The notes under the pieces were generated by a model. It made no database searches. It was not told the origin of the DNA and worked only from the letters and a program-made list of their open reading frames with translations. A stretch of DNA of 64,000 nucleotides from Sinomonas atrocyanea (GTDB lineage Bacteria; Actinomycetota; Actinomycetes; Actinomycetales; Micrococcaceae), in contig NZ_JAUSRH010000018.1 of NCBI RefSeq assembly GCF_030811715.1, positions 1-64,000 of the forward strand, read 5' to 3'. Numbering within the stretch: position 1 is the stretch's first letter; the number at the start of each line of letters is the position of its first letter. The position numbers and the translations under genes are program-made. This document shows, one piece after another, positions 40,319-49,138 of the stretch.

Positions 40319-41260
40319 CTAGGACCTCACGGCAATGTCGCCGACCATGCCCATGTCGTCGTGGAACTCGCAGATGTAGTGCCAGGTGCCAGCCTTGCCG
40401 AACGTCCAGGTGAAGTGGTCCGGGCCCCCGCCGGCCTTGGGGAGCAGCGTGCCGGAGTCAACATGCTTCCCGCCGGGCCCGGTGAGCTTGGCGAACGTCA
40501 CCGTGTGCGGGACGACGCCCTGGTTGGCGCTCATGTCGAACGTCACCGTGGTCCCTGCCCTGATGTGGTCCAGCGACGGCATGAACCGCATGACCATGGC
40601 TGTGTCGTCCATGGCTCCGACGAAGACGTGTGTGGCGCTCGCCCTCTCCATCGTCTCGTGCATCAGGGCGTACCCGTCGCGGATGATGTGCCGGCTCTCA
40701 GCGTGGGCCCGCCGGTCGTAGTAGGCCTGGCTGTGCGGGAGCGGAGCCCCCTGGTGCCGGACGTGGACCACGATGTTCATCATCTGGCCGTGCAGGATGC
40801 AGTAGAACGTGAAGGTGCCGGATTCGGCGAACTTGAGCTGATAGGTCCGAACCGTCGGGACCCCCGGCGTGGGCGGGGCGATCACGCCCGAGTTGGTCCA
40901 CCGGGCCTTCGGGTCGAAGAGGGGGCCGCCGACCGGCTTGAACGCGTCGGCCTCGAGGTTTGCGATCGAGGTCGGGGGAAGCGGCGGCTTCCCGTAGCTG
41001 ACGGTGTGGAGTTCGGCGCTGTTGGAGACGAATCGGATCGAGTCTGCCTGGTGGATCCAGATCTCTCCCGGCAGGAATCGCATGCCCTGGATGGCCATGT
41101 CCTTCGACTGTTCGCCCACGAGGACGTTCCAGGTCCGTGCGGCAGCGGAACCCGTCCCGGCCTGCGCCGGGGCGGTGCCGAGGAGGCCGATCAGCAGGGT
41201 GAGCAGGGCCGTGGCAACCACGGCGGGCGCCCGGAGCCGGGCGCGGGATGACGGTGACAT
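40319..41260 (-). CDS. secreted protein with two cupredoxin domains
   Basis: A 313-aa exported protein with a Sec signal peptide (ALLTLLIGLLGTAPAQA) and two plastocyanin-like domains. Domain 1 (about 40-165) has the type 1 copper ligand His in AELHTVSYG and Cys/His/Met in FYCILHGQM. Domain 2 (about 200-313) has His in VVPHTVTF and Cys/His/Met in YICEFHDDMGM. Both sites therefore keep a full H-C-H-M set. No HxH pairs of laccase-type trinuclear centres are present, so it is an electron carrier or copper-binding protein rather than a multicopper oxidase. The frame is open upstream to 41527, but signal peptide placement supports ATG 41260. The gene stands alone. Confidence 0.82.
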   Translation of the reverse strand: MSPSSRARLRAPAVVATALLTLLIGLLGTAPAQAGTGSAAARTWNVLVGEQSKDMAIQGMRFLPGEIWIHQADSIRFVSNSAELHTVSYGKPPLPPTSIANLEADAFKPVGGPLFDPKARWTNSGVIAPPTPGVPTVRTYQLKFAESGTFTFYCILHGQMMNIVVHVRHQGAPLPHSQAYYDRRAHAESRHIIRDGYALMHETMERASATHVFVGAMDDTAMVMRFMPSLDHIRAGTTVTFDMSANQGVVPHTVTFAKLTGPGGKHVDSGTLLPKAGGGPDHFTWTFGKAGTWHYICEFHDDMGMVGDIAVRS

Positions 41261-41422
41261 TGGACTGCTCCCGTAATGAAGCAGCGGGCCCGGGCCCTCC
41301 CAGCGGGACTCCGGCTCGGCAGCGCCGGCGAGCGGAAAGTGCGGGCCGGCCACGCGGCGTCGTGCGCCTCCAGCGGGGGTGCCGCCGCTTCGGCGCCGAG
41401 ACCGCGCCGATTCAGGGTGCTG

Positions 41423-41454
41423 TCCTGTGGCCCCCTCGAGGACACACCACAGGA
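41423..41454. promoter_or_regulatory. inverted repeat in the cupredoxin/aroQ gap
   Basis: TCCTGTGG (41423-41430) and CCACAGGA (41447-41454) are perfect inverted arms 16 nt apart. The right arm overlaps a minus-strand TATCCT (41456-41451), a possible -10 for the cupredoxin gene with a leader of about 190 nt. Confidence 0.4.
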
Positions 41455-41520
41455 TAGACCCCGGCGTCCGGCCGAGGAAGGGGAATCCGGCGCGGCGCGG
41501 GGACGCCATAGAGTGAGTCC

Positions 41521-41988
41521 ATGGCACAGACCCGCGGCACCGTCCTCGTCCTCAACGGCCCCAACCTGAACCTGCTGGGCACGCGCGAGCCGGAGAAGTA
41601 CGGCACGCACACCCTCGCAGACATCGAGCGGCTGTGCGCCGAGGCGGCGCGGGCCCAGGGGCTCGAGGCCGAGTGCTTCCAGTCGAACCACGAGGGCGCG
41701 CTCGTCGACGCGATCCACGCCGCCCGGGGCACGGCGCTCGGGATCGTGCTCAACGCCGGCGCCTACACCCACACCTCGGTGGCCGTCCGGGACGCGGTCG
41801 CGGCCGTCCAGCTCCCGCTCGTCGAGGTGCACATCACCAACGTCCACGCCCGGGAGCCGTTCCGGCACCACTCCTACCTGAGCGACATCGCCAGGGCCGT
41901 GATCGCAGGGGCCGGGGTGCTCGGCTACCGGTTCGCGATCGAGTACCTCGCGGACCTCACCGCCACCCGCCGGCCGGTCCAGGCCTAG
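41521..41988 (+). CDS. aroQ: 3-dehydroquinate dehydratase, type II
   Basis: Third step of the shikimate pathway, trans-dehydration of 3-dehydroquinate. The protein (155 aa, dodecameric family size) has the flexible lid [17 protein letters not shown] with catalytic Tyr and Arg, [11 protein letters not shown], the Asn/His segment [16 protein letters not shown] and [26 protein letters not shown] lies 6 nt before the ATG, so the mRNA is likely leaderless. It stands apart from other aro genes. Confidence 0.96.
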   Translation: MAQTRGTVLVLNGPNLNLLGTREPEKYGTHTLADIERLCAEAARAQGLEAECFQSNHEGALVDAIHAARGTALGIVLNAGAYTHTSVAVRDAVAAVQLPLVEVHITNVHAREPFRHHSYLSDIARAVIAGAGVLGYRFAIEYLADLTATRRPVQA

Positions 41989-42009
41989 ACGGCCCCTCCC
42001 GGCCGCGGG

Positions 42010-43182
42010 CTACTTCCTGGTGCAGACGCCGGGCTGGACCTGCTGGCTGAGACCGGGGGCCTTCGATGCCACGGGGGCGAGCTCCTCCATGGTGATCGCG
42101 TAGCCGACGTTCGCCGTGGAGTCGCTCTTGGCGAAGACCACGCCCGTCACGCGCCCGTCGAGCGTCATGAGCGGACCCCCCGAGTTGCCCTGCTGGACGT
42201 TCCCGGAGATCTGGTAGACGCTCTTGGGCACCTCGTTGCTGCCGTAGATATCCGGGGCGAGCACCGTCGTCGTGCCCTGCACCACCGCCGGGCGCAGCTG
42301 GTAGGGGCCGCCGAGGGGGTAGCCGCCGAACGCGGCCGAGGTGCCGGCGGGGCTCGTGCCGGTCAGCTGCAGCGGTGCGACGTCGAGGCCGTCCACCGCG
42401 ACGACGGCGAGGTCGTGCACCGCGTCGAAGTACACCACTCGGCCGCTGCGGGCCCCGCCGCCCGGAAGCTCGACGACGGGCTCGCTCACCCCGGCCACGA
42501 CGTGCGCGTTGGTGACGATCCTCCCGGGGGACACCACGAAGCCGGAGCCGGTCTGGTTCTGGCCGCACTGGTACGCGGTTCCGGTGATCCTGAGGATGGA
42601 CGGCGCCGCGCTGCGCAGCGCGGCCGTGTCCACGGAGTCCGGGACCTTGACCGGCTGGGCAGGGGCGATGCCCTCGATCAGCTTGGGCAGGCCGTCGCCG
42701 ATCACGAAGGCGCGCAGGGCGGCCGCCTGCTCCTTCACAGGATCCGGCGTCGCGTCGTCGAGCGTCCGGACCACCGTGGAGCCGGCGATCTGCTGTGTGA
42801 GCAGGGGCACGCCCATGCTCGAGACGGTGAAGGCGGTCATCGAGATGACGAGGGCCGCCACGACCACGCTGACCACCCCGCCGAGGCCGCGGTCGACGGC
42901 GGTGGCCCCCTTCCAGCGGATCCTGCGGCGGATGCGCTGGCCGAGTGCGGAGCCGACCGCGTTGCCGGCGGCCATGAGGAGGACGGCCGTGATGATGATC
43001 CCGACCGCGCGCCACCCGCCCGGCGCGAGCCAGCTGCTCACAAGCGGCACGGCGAAGAAGGCGGCCACGCCGCCGGCCACGAAGCCGAGGATGCCGCTCA
43101 GGCTCACGACGAACCCCGCGCGGATCCCGTTGAGGAGGTAGCCCACGAGAACGAGCACGAGGAGGACGTCGAGGAGATTCAC
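42010..43182 (-). CDS. marP: MarP-type membrane serine protease (CvpA + trypsin domains)
   Basis: A 390-aa protein. Four N-terminal membrane helices form a CvpA-like domain (LLDVLLVLVLVGYLLNGIRAG, LSGILGFVAGGVAAFFAV ...). The chymotrypsin-like domain has H227 in IVTNAHVVAG, D257 in AVHDLAVVAV and S334 in GNSGGPL. In M. tuberculosis MarP (Rv3671c) is needed for acid and oxidative stress survival, and two Cys (here YQCGQ and PGVCTRK) form a disulfide. The GTG start has TAGACT 7 nt upstream. It diverges from the Crp-type gene, as in mycobacteria, where marP and crp (Rv3676) are near neighbours. Confidence 0.9.
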   Translation of the reverse strand: MNLLDVLLVLVLVGYLLNGIRAGFVVSLSGILGFVAGGVAAFFAVPLVSSWLAPGGWRAVGIIITAVLLMAAGNAVGSALGQRIRRRIRWKGATAVDRGLGGVVSVVVAALVISMTAFTVSSMGVPLLTQQIAGSTVVRTLDDATPDPVKEQAAALRAFVIGDGLPKLIEGIAPAQPVKVPDSVDTAALRSAAPSILRITGTAYQCGQNQTGSGFVVSPGRIVTNAHVVAGVSEPVVELPGGGARSGRVVYFDAVHDLAVVAVDGLDVAPLQLTGTSPAGTSAAFGGYPLGGPYQLRPAVVQGTTTVLAPDIYGSNEVPKSVYQISGNVQQGNSGGPLMTLDGRVTGVVFAKSDSTANVGYAITMEELAPVASKAPGLSQQVQPGVCTRK

Positions 43183-43361
43183 CCTCGGCAGTCTACCGAC
43201 GGGTTCTGACCCCAGACTGGGAGGCCCGCACGCCGCTCCCCCGCGTCCTCGCGCGGGCCCTGCGCTGTGTCGCCTGCCAAGTTCGTCACAAAAGGTCCGC
43301 GGTATCTGAAACAATGAGCCCAGCGCAAGCAAGCGAATGCAACTGACACTAGGAGACTGAA

Positions 43362-44039
43362 TTGGACCTCGAGGTACTGCGCCGCGCACCGCTCTTCGCC
43401 ACGCTCGACGACGAAGGGTTCCGCCTGCTGACGGATGAGCTCACCGAGGTGGACCTGTCCCGGGGCGCGTCGGTGTTCCGCGAAGGCGACCAGGGCGACC
43501 AGCTCTACTTCATCGTCTCCGGCAAGGTGAAGCTGGGCCGCACCTCCCCCGATGGCCGCGAGTCCCTCGTGGCCATCCTCGGCCCCGGCGAGCTCTTCGG
43601 CGAGATGGCCCTTTTCGACCCGGCGCCCCGCAACGCCACGGCCACCGCCGTCTCCGAGACGCGCCTCGCCGGCCTGAAGAACGAGGCCCTCGTGGCGCTC
43701 CTCCGGTCCCGCCCGGAGGTCTCCGCGCAGCTGCTGCAGGCGCTGGCCCGCCGCCTGCGCCGCACCAACGACTCGCTCTCGGACCTCGTGTTCTCGGACG
43801 TCCCCGGCCGTGTCGCGAAGGCCCTCCTGGACCTCGCCGACCGCTTCGGCCGCCCGGCGACCGACGGCGTGCTCGTGGCCCACGAGCTCACTCAGGAGGA
43901 GCTGGCCCAGCTCGTGGGCGCGTCCCGCGAGACGGTCAACAAGGCCCTGGCCGAGTTCGTCCAGCGCGGCTGGATCCGCCTCGAGGCCCGCGCCGTGGTG
44001 ATCCTGGACATGCAGCGGCTGCGCCAGCGCTCCCGCTGA
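43362..44039 (+). CDS. Crp/Fnr family regulator (GlxR/Crp type)
   Basis: A 225-aa cAMP-receptor-type regulator. The cyclic-nucleotide fold shows FREGDQGDQLYFIVSGKVKLG and the phosphate-binding cassette LFGEMALFDPAPRNATATA (P-R-N-A in place of R-S-A). The C-terminal helix-turn-helix is LTQEELAQLVGASRETVNKALAEFVQRGWI; R-E-T-V-N-K is typical of proteins reading TGTGA half-sites. The start is TTG with AGGAG 6 nt upstream. In corynebacteria GlxR is a global carbon regulator; the three TGTGA-type sites in this window (acs, beta-galactosidase, sugar ABC operon) are candidate targets. It ends at a strong terminator. Confidence 0.92.
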   Translation: MDLEVLRRAPLFATLDDEGFRLLTDELTEVDLSRGASVFREGDQGDQLYFIVSGKVKLGRTSPDGRESLVAILGPGELFGEMALFDPAPRNATATAVSETRLAGLKNEALVALLRSRPEVSAQLLQALARRLRRTNDSLSDLVFSDVPGRVAKALLDLADRFGRPATDGVLVAHELTQEELAQLVGASRETVNKALAEFVQRGWIRLEARAVVILDMQRLRQRSR

Positions 44040-44055
44040 TCCGCACCGGAACGCG

Positions 44056-44090
44056 GAAGGAGCCGGACCCGTCGCGGGTCCGGCTCCTTC
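44056..44090. terminator. strong hairpin terminator after crp
   Basis: Perfect 16-bp stem, arms GAAGGAGCCGGACCCG (44056-44071) and CGGGTCCGGCTCCTTC (44075-44090), loop TCG, followed by TCTGTCTC. It lies between the convergent crp and Nudix genes. Confidence 0.85.
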
Positions 44091-44127
44091 TCTGTCTCGC
44101 GCTGTGCCGGAGTGTGGGCGGCCCGCG

Positions 44128-45069
44128 CTACGCCTGCTCGGCCGGGCGGCCGACGGCGCGCAGCGCCTCGGTCGGCGGGGCGACGACGGCTCCCGGGGCG
44201 CTCACCTCGAGGTAGAGCTGGCCGGCGTCCTCGACGAGCTCGGCCTGGTAGACGTGGTTGCTCCGCTTGATGTTGAGGTAGGCGATGCAGCCCCTGGCCT
44301 TGGCCATCTTGGCGAGGATGATCTCGGTGGCCGGGACGAGCAGCTCCGGCAGCGCGAGACCGCGGGTGTCCGGCTCGCCCACCTCGTCGCCCAGGGCGCT
44401 CGTCTCCTTCTCCGCCATGAGGGTGGCGGCGCTCACCCACTGGCCCCACACGCCCTTGCTCGGCAGGAGCGTAGGGGTCTGGCCGACGGGAAGCGTGGCG
44501 GCGAAGTAGCGGGTGTCGAAGCGCCGGTGCGCGAAGTCCGGCGTCACCCAGTGCACGAGCGAGCGCAGCAGGTCGGTCCGCAGGCCCAGCCCGCGCTTGG
44601 CGAGCAGCTCGGCGAAGCCGATCTCCTGGCCGGCGAGGGCCTCGCGCGCACGGACCCAGTCCGCGGTGCTCGTGCCCTCCACCACCACGGACTCGTCTGA
44701 GCCGGCCAGGAGCACACCGGTCTCCTCGAACAGCTCTCGGATGGCGGCGACAACGTGGACCCTGGCGAGCGCGTAGTCCTCGGTCCCGAGGACCTCGGCC
44801 CACTGGCCCACCGAGGGGCCGAACCAGTCGAAGGAGTCCTGGTCTGCGTTCTCCACCGAGCCCCCGGGGAACGCGACGACCCCGAGGGGCGAGTCGCCCG
44901 TGCGGTAGGTCAGCCAGGTCTCGGTGCCGTCGGGGGCGTCCCGCACGAGCGCGACGGACGAGGCGAGGCGGGGTTTGCGCGGGGCCCGGTCGGCTTCATC
45001 GAGCCAGCTGCGGGCCGCGCCCTGCAGGCGCTTGGGCAGGGTGAAACGGCGCCTAGGCGAAGTCGGCAA
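44128..45069 (-). CDS. Nudix hydrolase, NUDT19-like
   Basis: A 313-aa protein of the Nudix superfamily. The core has VAFPGGSVENADQD, and the box IRELFEETGVLLAG comes after a long insertion, the arrangement of NUDT19-type acyl-CoA/CoA hydrolases rather than short MutT. The substrate is not certain. The TTG start at 45069 lies inside the last codons of the ridA-like gene (17-bp overlap) with GGAGG about 10 nt upstream, so it is coupled to it. It is the last gene of a three-gene unit (DUF4177, RidA, Nudix). Confidence 0.82.
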   Translation of the reverse strand: MPTSPRRRFTLPKRLQGAARSWLDEADRAPRKPRLASSVALVRDAPDGTETWLTYRTGDSPLGVVAFPGGSVENADQDSFDWFGPSVGQWAEVLGTEDYALARVHVVAAIRELFEETGVLLAGSDESVVVEGTSTADWVRAREALAGQEIGFAELLAKRGLGLRTDLLRSLVHWVTPDFAHRRFDTRYFAATLPVGQTPTLLPSKGVWGQWVSAATLMAEKETSALGDEVGEPDTRGLALPELLVPATEIILAKMAKARGCIAYLNIKRSNHVYQAELVEDAGQLYLEVSAPGAVVAPPTEALRAVGRPAEQA

Positions 45070-45565
45070 TCAGCTCAACCTCCACTGGGGCGTCGAGCGG
45101 CAGGACCGCGACGCCGACGGCGGAGCGGGCATGCGTGCCGGCCTCGCCGAAGATCTTGCCGAGCAGTTCGGAGGCGCCGTTGACGACTCCGGGCTGCCCC
45201 GTGAACTGCGGGTCGGAGGCGACGAAGCCCACGACCTTGACGATGCGCGTGACGCGGTCAAGGTCCCCAATCTGGGCCTTGACCGCGGCGAGCGCGTTGA
45301 TGACGCACACCTCGGCGTGCTTCTTGGCGTCCTCGGCGCTGACCTCGGCGCCGACCTTGCCGGTGGCCGGGAGCTTGCCGGAGACGAACGGCAGCTGGCC
45401 GGACGTGTAGACGGTCGAGCCGCTCACGACTGCCGGGACGTAGGCGGCCACTGGCGCGGCAACCTCGGGCAGGGTCAGGCCCAAGTCTGCGAGGCGGCGC
45501 TCGACGGCGCTGCTCACCTCGGCCTCGACGTGTCCTTCCGCTGTCGCGGCCTGGTCCTGGCTCAT
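45053..45565 (-). CDS. RidA family protein
   Basis: A 170-aa member of the RidA/YjgF/UK114 family; authentic RidA deaminates reactive enamines/imines. The fold motifs VYTSGQLPFVSGKLP and VNALAAVKAQIGDLDRVTRIVKVVGFVAS are present, as is the C-terminal ARSAVGVAVLPLDAPVEVELIA, which contains the Arg-Ser-A-x-G-V region of the active site. The N-terminal about 30 residues are longer than in E. coli RidA. The ATG overlaps the DUF4177 stop as ATGA. Confidence 0.85.
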   Translation of the reverse strand: MSQDQAATAEGHVEAEVSSAVERRLADLGLTLPEVAAPVAAYVPAVVSGSTVYTSGQLPFVSGKLPATGKVGAEVSAEDAKKHAEVCVINALAAVKAQIGDLDRVTRIVKVVGFVASDPQFTGQPGVVNGASELLGKIFGEAGTHARSAVGVAVLPLDAPVEVELIADFA

Positions 45566-45720
45566 GCCTGCTTCTCCCTCTTCATGTACGCGACGAGTCC
45601 GTTGCCGCCGGGGCCGGGGACCACCTGCACGAGCTCCCAGCCGTCCTCACCCCACTGGTCGAGGATCTGCTTCGTCGCGTGGACGATGAGCGGCACGGTC
45701 GCGTATTCCCAGGCGGTCAT
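45562..45720 (-). CDS. small DUF4177-like protein
   Basis: A 52-aa open frame beginning MTAWEYATVPL, with the motif WGEDGWELVQVVPGPGGNGLVAYMKR. The W-E-Y start and G-W-E-L-V motif match the DUF4177 family of small proteins often found next to RidA in actinobacteria. The function is unknown. The stop overlaps the ridA start (ATGA). TAATCT lies exactly 6 nt before the ATG, so the transcript is probably leaderless. Its promoter overlaps that of the divergent penicillin-binding protein gene. Confidence 0.82.
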   Translation of the reverse strand: MTAWEYATVPLIVHATKQILDQWGEDGWELVQVVPGPGGNGLVAYMKREKQA

Positions 45721-45756
45721 GAGGCCAGATTAGCCCCTCCCGTTAGACTGGCCCAC
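45721..45756. promoter_or_regulatory. 36-bp gap with overlapping divergent promoters
   Basis: TAATCT on the minus strand (45732-45727) and TAGACT on the plus strand (45744-45749) sit 6 and 7 nt from their start codons. The -35 region of each must fall on the other side of the partner's -10, so RNA polymerase cannot occupy both at once. Confidence 0.55.
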
Positions 45757-48114
45757 ATGGCGTCTGGCAAGAACCCTGTCTTTGACACGGCCACCACTCT
45801 GGGAAAGATCCTCGCATTCCTCGGTGTGAGTGCGATCTGTGGCGTGCTGGTGGCGGGGCTCATGGTGCCCGCCGCGGCCGTCACCGGCAGCGCGGCCAAC
45901 GGCTCGGTCCAGTTCTTCGACAGCCTGCCCAGCGAGCTCACGGTCGAGCCGCCGGGGCAGGTCACGAAGATCCTGGCCTCGGACGGCTCCCAGATCGCCA
46001 CGCTGTTCTCGGAGAACCGCACCAAGGTCTCGCTCGACCAGATGTCCCCGTACATCAAGGACGGGATCGTCGCCATCGAGGACTACCGCTTCTACGAGCA
46101 CGGCGGCGTGGACACGACCGGCATCCTGCGCGCGCTCGCGGCCAACTTCCGCGGCGGCCGGCAGGGCGCCTCGACCCTGACGCAGCAGTACGTCAACAAC
46201 GTGATCAACGAGAACCTCGTCGCGCAGGGCAAGGCGGACGAGGTGCTCCTCAACGGCCTGAACAAGGGCGTCGGTGACAAGCTGCGCGAGATGAAGCTCG
46301 CGATCGCGCTCGAGAAGAAGTTCAGCAAGGACCAGATCCTCGAGGGCTACCTCAACATCGTGTTCTTCAACGCCAACGCCTACGGCATCGAGGCCGCGAG
46401 CCAGTACTTCTTCTCCACGGACGCCAAGAACCTCACGCTGCCCCAGGCTGCGCTCCTCGCGGGCCTCGTCAACAGCCCCTCGATGTATGACCCGACCGTG
46501 CACCCCGAGGCGTCGAAGAAGCGCCGCGACCTCGTGCTCGACGCCATGCTGCAGCACGGCAAGATCAACCAGAAGCAGCACGACGACGCCGTCGCGACGC
46601 CCGTGAAGACCAAGGTCAACCCGCCCAAGCAGGGCTGTCCGTACGCCCAGACGGCGCAGTACTTCTGCGACTACGTGCTCCACCAGATCCTCAACGACCC
46701 GGCTTTCGGCGCCGATGAGAAGGAGCGCACGGCCCGGATCATGCGCGGCGGCCTGACTATCAAGACCACCCTGGACCCGCGCCTCCAGGGCCCCGCCCAG
46801 CAGCAGGTGGACTCGACCGCCGGGGCCAACTCGCTCAAGTGGGCGGCCTCCCTCGTGACCGTCCAGCCCGGCACGGGCAAGATCGTCTCGATGGCCCAGA
46901 ACTCGCGGATGCTGGACGGCCAGGGGTCGAACTTCGTGACCTCGTACAACGTCAACGTCGAACGCAGCGATCCCTCCGGCAACCCGCTCGGCGGCGCCGG
47001 AGGCATGCAGCCCGGCTCGACGATGAAGCCCGTGACCCTGGCGGCCTGGCTGACCGAGGGCAAGTCGACGAACGCGGTCGTCAACGCGTCCCAGCGCCGC
47101 TACCCCAAGGGCTACCCGTGGAAGACGACCTGCGACCCGGTGGTGGGCTGGTACGACGACACGGTGGAGGGCTCCACCGACCTCCAGAACGACGAAGAGG
47201 GCTGGTACCGGCCCATGACGGTGCGCGAGGGAATCTACCAGTCGATCAACACCGCGACCTTCGCCTCCGCCGCCGGCCTGAACGACTTCTGCGACATCCA
47301 GCGGGCCGCTGACGCGCTCGGGATGCACGACGGCGAGGGCAACAGCAAGAAGCTCGACCTCCACTACCTCGGCAACCTCCTCGGCGGCATGAACGTGGCC
47401 CCGCTGACGATGGCGAGCGCGTTCGCCACCTTCTCGGCCGACGGCACGTACTGCACCCCGATCTCGATCACCGACGTCACCGACGCGCAGGGCAAGCGGA
47501 TCGGCGGCCAAGCGCCGACGTGCCAGCAGAACGCGATCAAGCCCGAGGTGGCGAGGGCGGCCACGAACGTGCTCCAGGACGTCCTCACGAAGGGCTCCGG
47601 CTACAACATCAAGGACGCCGGCGGGAAGACCATCAAGCTGCCCTACCCCGACGCGGCCAAGACCGGTACGAACAACTTCAACAACCAGACCTGGGTGGTC
47701 GGGTACACGAAGGGCCTCGCCACCGCCTCCTTCTTCGGAGAGGCGCTGAAGGATCCGGCATCGTCCACCATCGGGCGCGACATCACGATCAACGGGCGCT
47801 TCTACAAGTCCGTGGACGGCGCCTTCATCGCCGGCCCGCAGTGGGCGTACTTCATGCAGAAGGCGGCGCCGCTGTACGACAACGGCGCCTTCGAGGCACC
47901 GCCGCAGAACCTCATCACCGGCGCGAACACGGACTCGAGCCCGTCGACGTCGCAGCAGCAGGGCTTCCAGCAGCAGCAGAATCCGCAGCCGGCCCCGCCC
48001 GTTGCCCCGGCTCCCGCTCCGAAGCCGCAGCCGGTCCAGCCGCCGGCACAGAAGCCCGCCCCCACCCCAGCCCCGCAGCCCACGTCCGGCAAGGGCAAGG
48101 GCGGGAACGGCTGA
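45757..48114 (+). CDS. class A penicillin-binding protein (transglycosylase/transpeptidase)
   Basis: Bifunctional peptidoglycan synthase, 785 aa. A short cytoplasmic N-terminus and one membrane helix (ILAFLGVSAICGVLVAGLMVPAAAV) anchor it. The GT51 domain has EDYRFYEHGGVD with the catalytic Glu and QGASTLTQQYVNN. The transpeptidase has S421 in PGSTMKPVT, the SxN motif in YQSINTATF, and KTGTN late in the protein. The C-terminus is a Gln/Pro/Ala-rich tail without PASTA repeats. TAGACT lies 7 nt before the ATG. The downstream metallophosphoesterase starts 3 bp after the stop and may belong to the same transcript. Confidence 0.94.
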   Translation: MASGKNPVFDTATTLGKILAFLGVSAICGVLVAGLMVPAAAVTGSAANGSVQFFDSLPSELTVEPPGQVTKILASDGSQIATLFSENRTKVSLDQMSPYIKDGIVAIEDYRFYEHGGVDTTGILRALAANFRGGRQGASTLTQQYVNNVINENLVAQGKADEVLLNGLNKGVGDKLREMKLAIALEKKFSKDQILEGYLNIVFFNANAYGIEAASQYFFSTDAKNLTLPQAALLAGLVNSPSMYDPTVHPEASKKRRDLVLDAMLQHGKINQKQHDDAVATPVKTKVNPPKQGCPYAQTAQYFCDYVLHQILNDPAFGADEKERTARIMRGGLTIKTTLDPRLQGPAQQQVDSTAGANSLKWAASLVTVQPGTGKIVSMAQNSRMLDGQGSNFVTSYNVNVERSDPSGNPLGGAGGMQPGSTMKPVTLAAWLTEGKSTNAVVNASQRRYPKGYPWKTTCDPVVGWYDDTVEGSTDLQNDEEGWYRPMTVREGIYQSINTATFASAAGLNDFCDIQRAADALGMHDGEGNSKKLDLHYLGNLLGGMNVAPLTMASAFATFSADGTYCTPISITDVTDAQGKRIGGQAPTCQQNAIKPEVARAATNVLQDVLTKGSGYNIKDAGGKTIKLPYPDAAKTGTNNFNNQTWVVGYTKGLATASFFGEALKDPASSTIGRDITINGRFYKSVDGAFIAGPQWAYFMQKAAPLYDNGAFEAPPQNLITGANTDSSPSTSQQQGFQQQQNPQPAPPVAPAPAPKPQPVQPPAQKPAPTPAPQPTSGKGKGGNG

Positions 48115-48117
48115 GCC

Positions 48118-49101
48118 GTGGGTCCAGCAGCAGACACCGCCGCGGCGCACGCCCGGGGCCGGGTGGGCGCCGCCGTGGCCCTTGCCGCGCGGCGGGCTGC
48201 CCTCCTCGCCGGGCTCGGCCTGAGCGCGGGCGCCGCCGCCGCGGCATACGGGTGGTGGGAGAAGGACCAGTTCACGCTCCGTGAGGAGACCGTGGCCGCC
48301 CTTCCGCCCGGTTCGGGGCCGCTCCGGGTCCTCCACCTGAGCGACATCCACTTCGTGCCGGGCCAGACGGCGAAGGTCCGCTGGCTCGCGGGGCTGGCCG
48401 ACCTCGAGCCCGACCTCGTGGTGAACACCGGTGACAACCTGAGCCACCCCGACGCGGTCCTGCCGCTCGTCACGGCGCTCAAGCCGCTCCTGCGGTTCCC
48501 CGGGGTGTTCGTGCCCGGGTCCAACGACTACTACGCGCCGGTCGCGAAGAACCCGGCGGCCTACCTTCTCGGGCCGTCGAACCGGAAGCCGCTCCCCCGC
48601 CGCATCGAGCTGGACTGGCGCAGCCTCTTCACGGCGTTCGGGGCCGCAGGCTGGCTCGACCTGACGAACCGGGCGCAGTCCATGAGCGTGGCCGGCGTCC
48701 GGCTCGACTTCTCCGGCGTGGACGATCCGCACCTGCGGCGCGAGCGCTACGCGGGGTGGCCAGTGCCTGTGCCCGGTCCTTCGGAAGGCCCCTCGCTCAG
48801 GGTGGCCGTCATCCACGCCCCCTACCAGCGGGTGCTGGACCACTTCACCGATGCTGGGGCCGAGCTCATCCTGGCCGGCCACACGCACGGCGGCCAGATC
48901 TGCCTCCCCGGCTACGGCGCCCTCGTCTCCAACTGCGACCTGCCGACCTGGCGCGCCAAGGGCCTCACCCTCTGGGAGCAGGACGGCCGTTCGGTCCCCC
49001 TGAACGTCTCGGGCGGGATCGGCACCTCGCGTTTCGCCCCGGTACGGATCGCGTGCCGTCCCGAGGCGGTCCTGCTCACGCTCACCGCCCGCCCGGCGTA
49101 G
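48118..49101 (+). CDS. metallophosphoesterase, membrane-anchored
   Basis: A 327-aa calcineurin-like phosphoesterase. An N-terminal hydrophobic segment (AALLAGLGLSAGAAAAAYGWW) suggests a signal anchor. The metal-site motifs are LSDIHF, NTGDNL, GSNDYY (GNHD in most relatives, with the His replaced by Asp shift), and GHTHGGQICLP. YkuE/YaeI-type enzymes of this family act outside the membrane on lipid or nucleotide phosphates; the substrate here is open. The GTG start is 3 bp after the penicillin-binding protein gene, a pairing common in Micrococcales. Confidence 0.87.
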   Translation: MGPAADTAAAHARGRVGAAVALAARRAALLAGLGLSAGAAAAAYGWWEKDQFTLREETVAALPPGSGPLRVLHLSDIHFVPGQTAKVRWLAGLADLEPDLVVNTGDNLSHPDAVLPLVTALKPLLRFPGVFVPGSNDYYAPVAKNPAAYLLGPSNRKPLPRRIELDWRSLFTAFGAAGWLDLTNRAQSMSVAGVRLDFSGVDDPHLRRERYAGWPVPVPGPSEGPSLRVAVIHAPYQRVLDHFTDAGAELILAGHTHGGQICLPGYGALVSNCDLPTWRAKGLTLWEQDGRSVPLNVSGGIGTSRFAPVRIACRPEAVLLTLTARPA

Positions 49102-49138
49102 GGTAGTTGCCACAGCTAACTACTTCCTACCCAGGTGT

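Noticed and set aside
41261-41527. Longer cupredoxin gene starting at 41527
   Set aside because: It would bury the signal peptide 90 residues inside the protein and overlap aroQ.
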